Below the pieces are notes generated by a model. That model searched no databases. It saw nothing but the letters and a program-made list of their open reading frames with translations, and was not told the DNA's origin. From positions 1,178,001-1,242,000 of the forward strand of contig WBMQ01000009.1 of assembly GCA_016630905.1 (NCBI GenBank): a stretch of 64,000 bases of DNA, written 5' to 3'. Positions 11,165 to 22,361 of the stretch are shown here, piece after piece. How positions within the stretch are numbered: position 1 is the stretch's first letter; the number at the start of each line of letters is the position of its first letter. Made by a program: the position numbers and the translations under genes. This DNA comes from Capillidium heterosporum (Eukaryota > Entomophthoromycota > Entomophthoromycetes > Entomophthorales > Capillidiaceae).

Positions 11165-11714
11165 AAAATGGTTTATTTAAAAGGTTATGTAAGGTCCAAG
11201 GAAATACCACTGGATCCAACTAATGATGGCATCATATTGCAAACTAATGATGTGGTGGGTGAGGAAAGCAAAGCTAACACCCACCACTGCATTGGTAACA
11301 AAGGACTGGATTCTCTGGAGGGCAGGTTGGATTGCCAAGTAGAGAAGGTACACTATAAGGAGTGCCTACATGACTGTAATCACATCCCAGTTCCAAGAGG
11401 GGATAGAGGGGACATACAAAGGCTTGGGTGCAGACTGGGGCTAGACCGGAGGGGCTCCATCAGGTGAAGGTTGGGAAGCAGCCGATGCTACCATATTGGG
11501 ATCAAAGGTAGGTGTTGGGAAACGTCCACAAGGAACGTTCACCAGCTGGGGTTAGCCAGGGAGCAACAGTAGCCAGGACTCCATAAAGGCTAAGAACGTT
11601 GACCATAAGGCTATATAAGGAGGAGGCTCGGGCTTGTAGCCTAATCCAGAGATGGTGGGCAGATAGGAATACTCCAAGGGTAGCCATCAGGCTAAGGAGC
11701 ACAGTTGGGTTCAT
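11165..11714 (-). pseudogene. Broken membrane-protein-like frame of repeat copy A
   Basis: On the minus strand an open frame of 70 codons (11714-11502) begins MNPTVLLSLMATLGVFLSAH and ends WTFPNTYL. A second frame, shifted by one base, continues to about 11165 with segments such as FDPNMVASAASQPSPDGAPP, WNWDVITV and VVGVSFAFLTHHIISLQYDA. It is interrupted by two TAG codons that would be CAG before a C-to-T change. Hydrophobic stretches near the start and in the second part suggest two or three membrane segments. A homologous frame is intact over 79 codons at 13481-13720, and another copy (14297 onward) is stopped by a TAG. No known family is recognised. Confidence 0.45.
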
Positions 11715-12845
11715 TGGTTCAGGAGGGTTCTAGGGTCTAGTTCAGATCAATTCGGTTCAGTTCTATTGTTCAGTTCAGATCAGCGCAACTCTTTACTGTC
11801 AAGGGATGCCGATTATCAGTTCTACGTTATACTATGCAGGGAGTCTATACTATGCCAATAGCAGAAGAAATATTAAATGATTCAATACGTTTATTTAATA
11901 ATAACTTAACCTACTACTAAGTTCACCATGGGCCTTATATAGGTGACTTGTCTTTAGTAGTTGGTACTTAGGATACTAGTAATTGACGTTTTCCCTAATC
12001 CATCAGTAACACTATTCCTCTTGTTTTCTGGGCATTCATCATTAACCCAAGAAATGCCAAGGCTGATTTAGAGATAGTCAATGCTAAATAAAACGCTTAA
12101 TTCATGCTAAAGAGAAAAGAACTTCTAGCATTGCTAGGATCGATGCCGAACTGGTAATCTATGTGTCTGGAATGTAAAACTGAATTCTAGTTATTAAGTG
12201 AAGCTACAGCTGATTAGAAGTATTTCCTTACAGTAGGGGTAGGCTGATAGGTTAACATGGGCTTGAAAGGGTTAATTGTATTAGTAATATTAATCGCCTA
12301 GAGGAGGTGAGATCTAAGGGTGGCAAGGATTGTTAACAGGTAATAAGAGGTAGGGAGGACAGGGGGATTAGACCACATAGAAATACTATGCTGAGACAGG
12401 GAGATAAGTAAAGAGACAAGACTTTATTCAAAACTAAGAAGCAAAAGCAGGCTGTCGCAATAGCTATAGCTAGGAAGTGGGGTGAGTAACAGCTATTAAA
12501 AAATAGCAAGGTGGAACGTTGTCAAGATACAGGCTTTTAGTGGCACCTCAGGGGTTTAAATACCCTTTCAGTATCTTGGCAATACTTACTGAATATCCAA
12601 ATCCCGATATCAGAATGCTATGCTAGTAATAACTGGGGTTCCTAACTTATAGCTAAAGCTAAGAATATGGAAAAATAGTCAAGAATATCTAATAAGTAGA
12701 ACAGATTTCTGTTTGAAACTAGATATAAATGGAAAGTAGAAAATCGAAGATTGGTAAGAGAAATAAAAAAATGGTGTGGTATACAAAGAAAGTTGGTTGA
12801 TGACCTTATACTAGGAATTGTAACAATCAAGGTTGTTACAAGTTA
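11165..12845. repeat. Repeat copy A of an unclassified mobile-element-like family
   Basis: This block shares four segments in order with DNA further right. The segment 11500-11790 is repeated at 13500-13790. The segment 11800-12233 is repeated at 13800-14230 with the same orientation. The segment 12300-12560 resembles 14510-14770, and 12610-12845 resembles 14900-15133. It is more GC-rich than its surroundings, and copy B differs from it mainly by C-to-T and G-to-A changes. It contains a minus-strand open frame at 11502-11714. I see no transposase, reverse transcriptase or integrase, so the element is either non-autonomous or too broken to classify. Confidence 0.75.
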
Positions 12846-13026
12846 TACTAAATATTTATATATGTAATAAAAATGAAAAGCTTGAAAATATTAAACTAAA
12901 GGTTTGAATAGTAGTAAATTTATAATCTGCTATTGCTAGATCTTCAAATTTTTATTAAAAAAACTTTATACTAGCTAATAAAGTCAAGATAGTAGTTATA
13001 CAATCTTTAAGACTATTGATTAAAAA

Positions 13027-13200
13027 GGTAATTGTTAGAAAACATCTACCAAAAACACTTATTAGCAAGAGTTAGCTAGGTAGTAACAATAGCTAGTATT
13101 TTATAAAGGTTAAAAAAATTGATAAAAAGGCTATATAAAAAAACTCATGCTTAGAATTTGATCTAAAGGTAGTAAGTAGATAAAAATACTTTAATTATAG
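13027..13200. repeat. Extremely AT-shifted fourth copy of the 230-base repeat segment
   Basis: This stretch aligns without large gaps to 11505-11700: both share GTTAGCYAGG, ATAAAGGYTA and GGCTATATAA landmarks. Most G and C positions of the 11505 copy have become A or T here. It abuts the left inverted repeat of copy B. Confidence 0.65.
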
Positions 13201-15133
13201 CTATAACAACCTTGGTCATTACAATTCCAATTATTAGGCTATAGACTTATTCTTTTCTTAGATTCCCTTCCTCTTGCTATATTTTACTAATTTTCAAATT
13301 CTTTTTTGTTCCTCAATTCATAACTATCTTAGTTACAAATCCATCTCATATATCAATTATTTCAATCATTTTGATTATTTTCTTAAACTTAACTATAGCT
13401 TAGAAACTCTAGCAATTAGCAGCACATTAGCTAATCCACACCTTCTAACCATAAAAACACACTAGTAGTAGTTAATAGAATTACTGGCTTTTTGGATAAA
13501 CTTGGTAAACACACAATTTGTTGGGAAACGTCCACAAAGAACACTTATCAGCAGGAGTCAACCAGGCAGTAGCAGTAGCCAGTACTTCATAAAGGCTAAG
13601 GAAGTTGACACAAAGGTTATACAAGGAGGATAGTTGTGCCTGGAGTTGGATCCAGAGGTGGTGAGCAGATAGGACTACTCCAACTATAGCCATGAGACTA
13701 AGGAATGTAGTCAAATCCATTGTTTAGCTTAAGTTTTCAGATTCGGTTCAGTTCAGGTTGTTGATTCAGGTCAGGTCAATGCAACTCTCAGTCTTGGAGG
13801 GATGCAAATTATCAGTTCTCAATTATACTATGCAGGAAGTCTATACTATGCCAATAGTAGAAGAAAAATATCAAATGATTCAATACATTTATTTAATAAT
13901 AACTTAACCTACTACTAAGTTCACCATGAGTCTTATATAGGTGACTTATTCTTAGTAGTTGGTACTTTGAGTACTGGTAATTGATGTTTTCTCTAATTCA
14001 TTAGTAATACTATTTCTCTTGTTTTCTGAACATTTGTTATTAACTCTAGAAATGACAAGATTGATTTAAAAACAGTCAATACTAAATAAAATGCTTAATT
14101 CATGCTAAAGAGAACAGAACTTCTAGCATTGCTAGGATCAATGCCAAACTAGTAATCTATGTGTCTGGAATGTAAAACTGAATTCTAGTTATTAAGTGAA
14201 GCTACAGCTGATTAGAAGTATTTCCTTACATGAACCAAACAAAAGAACTGAACTGAATTGATCTGAACTAAACCCTAGAACTCTCCTGAACCAATGAACC
14301 CAACTGTGCTCCTTAGCCTGATAGCTACCCTTGGAGTATTCCTATCTGTCCACTATCTCTAGATTAGGCTACAAGCACAAGCTTCCTTCTTGTATAGCCT
14401 TATGGTCAATATTCTTAGCCTTTATAGAGTCCTGGCTACTATTGCTCCCTAGCTAACCCTAGCTGGTGAACATTCCTTGTGGATGTTTCCTAATAGATAG
14501 CAAGAATTATCAAAAGGTAGTAGGAGACTAGAAGGACAGGAATGCTAAACCATATAGTATTACTATACTGAAAATAAAAGTACAAGTAAAGGATAAATTT
14601 AGTTGGGATAAAGGACAAGATCAGGCTGCTAGGAATAGCTATAGCTAGGAGTAGGGAGTGAGTAACAGCTATTAAAAATAGTGAAGTGGAATATTGTTAA
14701 GATGCTAGCTTTTGGTAGTCACCAAGGGGTTTAAATATCCTTTTGGTATCTTGAATATAGTGATACTAGCAGGATTGGATTTCCTTTTGGCAATCCACTA
14801 CTTTATAGATTAATTGAGTGTTTACCAAGTTTATCCAAAAAAGCTAGTAATTCTATTAACTACTACTAGTGTGTTTTTATGGTTGGAAGGTGTGGATCAG
14901 CTAATGTGCTGCTAATTGTTAGAGTTCCTAGGCTATAGTCAAGTTTAAGAAAATAATCAAGATGATTGAAATAATTAATATGTGAGGTAGATTTGTAACT
15001 AAGATAGTTATGAATTAAGGAATAAAAAAGAATTTGAAAATTAGTAAGATATAGCAAGAGGAAGGGAATCTAAGAAAAGAATAAGTCTATAGCCTAATAA
15101 TCAGGATTGTGATGATTAGGGTTGTTACAAGTT
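13200..15133. repeat. Repeat copy B bounded by about 300-base inverted repeats
   Basis: The left arm at 13200-13510 is the reverse complement of the right arm at 14825-15133. It contains matching landmarks: TTTTTGGATAAACTTGGTAAAC at the inner end of the left arm against its complement in the right arm, and the AACAACC...CATTACAATTCC outer end. Both arms carry the same 63-codon frame in mirror orientation. Further in, 13500-13790 is mirrored by 14231-14520. The centre 13800-14230 repeats part of copy A in direct orientation. A shared GGTTGTTACAAGTT ends the right arm here and copy A at 12845. The layout looks like a fold-back or nested insertion. No transposase is seen. Confidence 0.7.
13481..13720 (-). 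CDS. Small hydrophobic repeat-borne frame (copy B)
   Basis: An open frame of 79 codons starts MDLTTFLSLMAIVGVVLSAH and ends near VYQVYPKSQ. It is homologous to the frame at 11502-11714: about two thirds of residues look identical over 66 codons, including LSAHHLWI, LATA and SLWTFPN. The first 22 residues could be a signal anchor. It may simply be a decaying piece of a longer element gene, because the downstream part present in copy A is replaced here by inverted-repeat DNA. Expression is unknown. Confidence 0.35.
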   Translation of the reverse strand: MDLTTFLSLMAIVGVVLSAHHLWIQLQAQLSSLYNLCVNFLSLYEVLATATAWLTPADKCSLWTFPNKLCVYQVYPKSQ

Positions 15134-15404
15134 TTATATTGGATTAATATAGATGTTTAAAAAAATTTAAAGTAGAATCTTAACTTATTTTAGCTTTATA
15201 TTAGATAAATAAATTAAACTTTAAAATAGTTATTACTAAAGCAGTAGTACTTAACTTTAAGGCTGTGGCACAGTTTTTTTAAAAGTATCTTGAAGAATAC
15301 CAATAGTTTAAACAAAATTAATCTTAACTTACTAAATCAAGCACATTTCTCTAATTTGAGAAGATTACTGAATATTACCAGCAACTGATATTTCAAAGTA
15401 TACA

Positions 15405-15485
15405 AAAGAAAATTTTGCAAATAGCGTCTAACTCTCTGGACTTTCAGTCCAAAACACTACACCAGTTTAACCAATGATCTAGTCT
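15405..15485 (-). tRNA. Possible tRNA-like relic (Phe-type anticodon loop)
   Basis: On the minus strand, TTGGA and TCCAG can form an anticodon stem around the loop CTGAAAG, which would place a GAA (Phe) anticodon. An A-box-like TGGTGTAGTG lies just before it. The D arm is too short, and no convincing B box (GGTTCGANTCC) follows, so it is not a functional tRNA gene as it stands. It may be a decayed tRNA or chance. Confidence 0.2.
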
Positions 15486-15647
15486 TTAATAATACCAAGT
15501 TGCTGATAAAACATGATTCTAGCCAATGGCTGCAACATTTCGAAGTTTGGATTAACAAATAGTACTCAACAATCAACAGCAAAAAATCAAACCTGAACCA
15601 AATTTTACAACCAGCTTTTGACGAAGATAAGATCTCAATCTAAAAGT

Positions 15648-18600
15648 ATGAGTCGAAGGACCGGACGTTCAACTTCAAAGAAAGGGCCCAACCCAGCATT
15701 GGAGAAGTTAAAGCAAGTACGAGGAGGCAAGAGTCATCTAGAACTACTGAAAGTAAGGTTTTCAATTTCCAACTTAGCTTAAGTATTTGTCAATAAAAGT
15801 TTGAAGAGCACGAGATATTTGACTACGTGGATGATGCTGATATCGAAGAGCAACGGGTACGTGAGAACGACTTTGTAATCGACGATGATGGTTCCGGGTA
15901 CAAGGATTACGGACAAGCTGAAGAGTACTTTTCTGATGGAGTACCTGAACCTAAAGCTAAGCCAAATGGTAGCACTACTTCTATGAATATATTTATTAAT
16001 TTTGTTTAGGTAAACGAGGGAACAAAGTTAAGGTTGTAGAGCCTATAACTCAAGAGAACAAAATTGACAACTACTTTCAATCGGGTCCACAAACTATACC
16101 TAAGGTAGCCTCTATATTGAGATATTATTTAATTCTTGTAGCGTGCTAAATCGGTTAAACAACCCGAATTAGGACATGGACTCCCTCTTCAACGACTTGG
16201 ATGCAGAACTCGATCAACTACAACAGAATCCTAAAGCCAGATTTGGATCCCACCTCCCAACCACTGAGACTAGAACATCAGTCCAAAACCGCATATACCC
16301 CAAACCAACCGCTACCTCTAACTCATACTCAACTATAGACAACAATCTATTAGATAGCATTATAAACCGACCGGTAAATTTTATTAAATTTTAAAATGAG
16401 TTTTACTCAATCTTCGTCAAAAGATATCCCCATCCACCCACTTAGAATTCAACAACGAAATTCTACCAGAGCCCATGGATGTGGAACCTACTCCAATGGA
16501 GGTTGAAGAGGGTCCTGTTTTCATACCTTCAGCCAAGGTCCAGTCCAATACACCCAAGATTAGTACACCACACATCGCAAATGAAACTCATCTTCCAGTT
16601 GAAGAACCGCAGTGGCAAGCTCTACAAGCCAAACTATACAGCAAGCAGAAAGCTACCGTTAGCGAGGCTCTAGCTGAAGCTGAAGGAACAATGTCAGTTG
16701 AAACTCCTTCCAACCAGATCTTTATGTACTGGTTGGATGCCCACTGTCACGAACCTACTGGCCAGATCTACCTTTTAGGAAAGGTACGTTGTATAATCTC
16801 AAGTTTAGTCTACTTATATATCCATTTTAAAATAGATATACGACGTCAACCGTAAAGCTTTTGTATCTTGTTGTGCCATTGTCAAAAATCTAAATCGAAC
16901 TCTATTTCTGCTGCCTGAGCCTTTGATTTTGGACGGTAAATTTTATCACTTCAAAGAAATATTTTGATCAAAATTGAGTAGAAGATGAGGAGGAAGTTCG
17001 TGACTCCAAGATCATGAATATTATCGAGGAGATTAACCCCAAGTTCGTCAACACCTACAAAGACTTGGAGTACGAAGTCAAACCAGTCGTCCGAAAGTAC
17101 TGCTTCGATGAACCTACCAACATACCCATGGAAACTACCTACTTGAAAATTACTTATCCTATCTCTGGTAATACAACTACTATGCCTACACCTACTCATT
17201 ATTTTGATAAAAAATTAGGCAAAGTGTGCAGCTTTGCTAAAGATTTGAAGGGGAAAGCTTTTAGACACGTCTTCGGTGCCGAAACATCTCCATTGGAATC
17301 CTTCTTGATCAAGCGTAAATTGATGGGTCCCGGTTGGATTGCTATAACCAACTCCGTTCAAGTTGATCCTACCGTATCTCTAATTTAAAATCCCACATAC
17401 TTATATATTTCTTAGCAAAGTTACTGTAAGTTCGAGTTCCAAGTTGACAATCCCAAATCGATCCGACCTTTGACTGATGATGAATTGAGTCAGTATAAAT
17501 TGAAACCCCCACCACTTACTATAGCTACCATCAATTTGAAGACAGTAGTCAACCCCAAGGATGGAGCTAACGAAGTGATAGCCATCAACATGTTGGTCCA
17601 CAAGGACGGTAATTTTTAATACTTTCAGTCTAAATCTAAGTACTTTCAATCTAAAAGTGGACATTGACTCCAATATCGACTTTGAAAAACTGCAACCTTA
17701 CCATGTAGGTGCTTTGAAAATCCCCAAATCTACCGATGTATCGCAGCAGTTTCAACTGGAGATGGAAAAAGCAGGCTTGGAATGCCACACCAACGTACAT
17801 GAATCCTCCTTGCTGCGTTATCTGTTCGCCAAGCTAGCTTACTTCGACCCCGATGTTTTGGTGGGCCACAATTTCCTGGGATTCAGCTTGGATGTCCTGT
17901 TGACGAGGGCTAAAGCATTGAAGATTGACGAGTGGAGTAGATTGGGTCGTTTAAGACGTAAGACGTAAGTTTATAAACGATCTTTAGTTGAAAGGCTAAT
18001 TTATTTTAAAAAATGTAGTATGCCCAAGTTCTACGGTGAGGCTACCTACCAACAACGTGCCCTGATCAACGGTCGTTTAATTTGCGACTCTTACCTGGGT
18101 GCCAAAGATGCCATCAAATCCAAATCCTATTCATTGACCCAGCTTGCCAACTCGCAACTCCAGATCCAACGCCAAGATATCCCTCAAGATACTTTAACTG
18201 ACTACTTCCGCGAGGAGTCAAAGTTAGCGTACCTGTTCCGTCACAACGACTTTGATTGTTTTTTGACGGCGAACCTCACTTTCAAGCTACAGTTGCTACC
18301 TCTGTCTCGACAGTTGACTCAACTGGCCGGAAACTTGTGGATGCACACCTTGAGCGGCGCTCGTGCCAAACGGAACGAGTATTTGTTGTTACACGAGTTC
18401 CACGCCATGAAGACAATCGTCCCTGACCGCGTATTCAACGACAAGGATAAGTTTAAGGATGAGGAGGACGGTATGGTGCCAGAAGAGACGACCTCATCAC
18501 GTAGAAAACCAGCATATTCAGGCGGTTTGGTTTTGGAACCGAAAAGGGGACTGTACGACACCATGGTGCTACTTTTGGACTTCAACTCGCTGTACCCTAG

Positions 18601-20625
18601 TATTATTCAGGAGTTCAACATATGCTTTACAACCGTGGAACGAGACCCAACTCAGGTATTTTTTAAAAATGATATAAAATTGAAATGTTTGATAAAGGGT
18701 GATTTGCCACCTGTACCCGATCCAGAAAAGCCTAGAGGACTATTACCCAAGCTGCTGAGAAGGTTGATCGACCGACGTACTCAAGTTAAGAATCTTCTCA
18801 AGGATAAATCAATTTCGTCGGCTCAGGCTGCCCAGGTAAACTCATTAATTTGCTACGGAGAGCTCATTTTTTAATAAAATAGTACGACATCCGACAAAAG
18901 GCTTTAAAGCTGACAGCCAACTCAATGTATGGGTGCTTGGGCTACCCTCAATCGCGATTCTACGCCAAACAGCTAGCCATGTTAATTACCTCCAAAGGTA
19001 GAGACATCTTACAGTCCACTGTAGATTTGGCAACTGAGGAGGGGCTCGAGGTAAATTTAGTTTACAATTCTGTTTGTAATTTTTAAAATTTATTTATTTA
19101 GGTCATCTACGGTGATACCGATTCGATCATGATCCACACTCACCTTACCGACTTATTAGAAGTTCAAAAGCTGGCTTCGCAATTTAAGCGTAAAGCTAAC
19201 GCTCGGTTCCAGCACTTGGAACTCGACCTTGACGGCATCTACCACCGACTCCTTCTTCTGCAAAAGAAAAAATATGCCGCTATGATAGTTACCGACTATG
19301 AAACCAAGGACTCTATAACCACCTACAAGACAAAAGTCGAAGTCAAAGGTCTAGATCTAGTACGTAGAGAATTCTGCGAGTTGTCTCATGAGCTATCGCA
19401 GTACGTTTTGACGCACCTCCTAAGTAACCAGGACCGTGAGACTGCCATCGACACGATTCACAGTTATTTAGCTAAAGTTGGCGAGCAACTTCGAAATGGC
19501 TACTACCCTCTGGACCAGTTCCAAATCTTCAAGTCGATATCAAAGCCTTTAGACAAGTACAACGACCAAGCTTCGCAACCCCATGTTCAAGTTGGTCTGC
19601 GCATCCAGAAGGAAGAGAACCGTCTATTAGCTAAGAATGAGACGGTAAGCTACGTAATAACTAGTGATCCCGACGCCCCCAATAATCAAAGCTACGCACT
19701 GCGAGCGTTTACGATTGACGAATGTAAGAAGGGAAATAAACAGGTGGATTACGACTGGTACTTGGATCGACAACTACTACCACCTATAATCCGACTATGC
19801 GATGGCGTCGAAGGCACCGACCCAGCACGATTGGCCAACTGCTTAGGCATGGATACGCGAAAGTTTGTTAGCGGGACCAACAAATCGATAGTCAAGGAAA
19901 GTATCAGTTTGTTAGACCAACTCATGATAGGGTCCAACCAGCTGGACGATATATCCAAGTTGGAATTGGCTTGTAGGGGGTGTTCAGTCTAACTTTGTAA
20001 TAGGAGCATCTCATTGAGGTAGTACCCAATTTTTCTACGAATCAGATGATTGATGACGATGTTACGGTACCTTATTTTCGCAACTGAAAGTTACTAACCT
20101 TTTTCTTTACAGCAATTTTTGCGACTAGGCACAGAATGTACAATTTGTCAGAAGCATATCAACCCCAACCTGCTTAACCACATCATCTTGAATAGGATCC
20201 GCAAAGACATACGTGACTTTTACCTTTATAAATCCACCTGCTCCGACGTCACCTGTAACTACACTACCAACTTAGTACCTTCGACCACCCACGAAACTAA
20301 AGGTTTAGCACGACAGTGCCCTGTAGCTGAGTGCGACGGGTATCTTACTCTGGTTATCTCTCCCAACAAACTGTACCGTCAACTGCAGTTTTTGAATCGA
20401 ATGGTCGATCCTGAGCAGAATATCAAAAGACTTGTCAACTTTGGCTTACCTCCAGGTAACTAATAATCTTTTTAGCGATACTAATCATATATGTTTAATA
20501 TAGGTGCAGTACGCAGTTATGTAGAATTGGAAAGCTTGAAGTTCAAGTTGGTCAAGGATACTATACAGAAATACGTCAAGTTGAATTCGCAACGATTTGT
20601 GGATTTGAGGAGTATGTTCGGGTAG
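15648..20625 (+). CDS. POL1: DNA polymerase alpha catalytic subunit
   Basis: A large gene of about sixteen exons, from ATG 15648 ([20 protein letters not shown]; exon 1 to 15752) to TAG 20623-20625. The N-terminal region has the FDYVDD motif found early in Pol alpha, then acidic low-complexity sequence. The family B polymerase core is complete: motif [18 protein letters not shown] near 18580, motif [21 protein letters not shown] near 18910 and motif [11 protein letters not shown] near 19105. The C-terminal domain has zinc-binding Cys pairs (LACRGC near 19970; CTICQKH near 20139; CSDVTC and CPVAEC further on) that in Pol alpha bind the B subunit. It extends RNA primers made by primase at origins and Okazaki fragments. 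The exonuclease-like domain is present, but proofreading residues are not expected in this family. It is the longest gene here and follows the repeat nest by about 500 bases. Confidence 0.97.
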
Positions 20626-21404
20626 AAGGTGTAGAGAAGATTGTAAGGTGGGGTTATATATAAATGAATTTATAATGCTTTTTGAATGCTTTTCAATTGT
20701 ACTATAGCAACATTTGCTAAGTTCTCCATACCTAGAGTTTTTACATCTTTTGATAAATCGATTTAGAGAATAAACATAAAAGTATCCCTACAAACAAAAA
20801 TTGGGGATTGAATAACCTAAACTCAGAGTGCACAAAGAAATAAGAATTGTCAAATTTAACATCTCACATGGTTGATAACTAAACCTTTGTCTTTATATCT
20901 ATGTGCTTGTAAGCGTCAGTGATTAAGCTGTAATTGAAGCTTAACTATATCTATCTCAAACATCAATGAATCTACTTATAAAAAGCTATATTTACAAGAT
21001 AAAAGAAAAATATATAGTCTAAGTTTCTATTTTATATAACTATGTATTATAAAAGATCTCGCTATATCTCTAATGCTTAAATTCATAACCAATGTTAAAG
21101 CTATATGATTAGTATGTTTAAAATTGATACCTGCCTTTTAAATTTCGGGTAGGCTGCAGCTTTATAGTATTGTAAACCTCCAACTATATCTACGATGAAC
21201 TAAAAACTTCTTTAAACGCTATAATTATATCGAGCCTAAATCTTTATATCACAAATACTAAGCACTATATATATTCAAATAGCAAAAGAAAAAACATGAA
21301 GATTATCTTTTAGACAATCCTACTATTTCAAAATACTCCATTAAATAGGCCATACACAAATAAATAATCTATAAATACATATCTAAACCGAGCCTTAAAT
21401 TAGT
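20626..21404. other. Convergent intergenic region
   Basis: About 780 bases between POL1 and the WBP4-like gene, very AT-rich. Short words such as GCTATAT and ATATCTA recur, but no array, RNA gene or open frame is evident. Confidence 0.4.
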
Positions 21405-22361
21405 TTACTTTTTTCGGGCTGATCTTGTAGCTCCCTTTCTCCGCTTGATAAAGATATCCTCGGTCGCTTCTTCCTTGACATCTTCTGCATCGTCTTTGTC
21501 TAAAAAGAGTTTAACTTTCCCAGTAGGTAGCTGCTTTGTCTTAAACTCAAATTGATTGATATCGTCCTCATCTTCATCATATACGTCGTTCGGCTGCGAT
21601 TTAGCAGTACTTGACTCAGTTGGTTCATCTTTGACAGGTTCAGGTTGAGTAATGGGTGCAGGTGTAGACTCAACGACCTCCCAAGCTCCGATATGCGTCT
21701 CGTAGACCCTTTTTGTAAACTTGGGTACTTTAACTTTTGGTTTTTCAGCTGTTACAATCTCATTTAAAGCTCCTTCTTGAACTTTGGTGTCATTGCTATT
21801 TTCTCTAGGTTTATTCTCTTTTACAGCTGGTGATTTTATCTTGTTGACAGCTTTTACTTCGCTGTTGAAAGGTGCTAAATCGTTGACAAAACTTGGTGGC
21901 TGAGGAGGGAAAAATGATGGATTTGTGAAATGGTTGTTGGGGAGAACGAAGCTTGAAGGGTTAAAGGAACTAGCCTCCGTACTGGATTGCAAATTGAGGT
22001 CTTTAATATCTTGACTATACTGTTTTTCGGCAGCCTATATAAAATATTAGAATTATAGAAATTTATTTACTAACTTGATTAATCTTATTCAACTGAGATT
22101 GTAGGTCGGAGTGATCTTTCTTTCTCTTGCCACTGGCTATTTCAATACCTGTCAAGTAAGCTTTAATCCTATCTTTATGCTTCTGGCTTAGATCATGCTT
22201 TTGACGGCTCTAAAATAATTAGTATAAAATGATAAAAAGAATTACTATTTTGTTGTCGTACACGTAGGTCTTGCAGTACTTACACCATATTCTTTTGCCA
22301 GATACCCAGAACTCGGACCTATATATAGTTTAGCTTTGAAGAAATTCGTAAAAAGGTACAT
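21405..22361 (-). CDS. U1-type zinc-finger splicing factor, WBP4-like
   Basis: The coding part starts MSEFWVSGKRIWCKYCKTYV, then DNKISRQKHDLSQKHKDRIK. This is a matrin/U1-type C2H2 finger in the same position and with the same M-x-(D/E)-(Y/F)-W lead as human WBP4/FBP21. An AAEKQYSQDIKDLNLQ segment follows, as in WBP4. The long last exon (21992-21405) is Pro/Ser/Lys-rich, with an IGAWEVVE motif resembling the WBP4 YGxWxxV element and a basic tail IKRRKGATRSARKK. No WW domain is seen. WBP4 associates with pre-B/B spliceosomes; a spliceosomal role here is inferred. The start codon appears to be split by an intron: AT at 22361-22360 and G at 22318, with a 41-base intron containing GCTAAAC. Confidence 0.75.

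Noticed and set aside
11168-11467. 99-codon plus-strand frame in repeat copy A
   Set aside because: It is opposite to the minus-strand frame that is shared with other repeat copies; the plus-strand protein shows no recurrence or motif.
12642-12830. 62-codon minus frame in repeat copy A
   Set aside because: It is a diverged version of the inverted-arm sequence of copy B, and its product is AT-driven with no conserved feature.
20626-21404. Recurring GCTATAT/ATATCTA words suggesting a repeat array
   Set aside because: Spacing is irregular and the words are frequent in AT-rich spacers across the window; no CRISPR-like or tandem structure is present.
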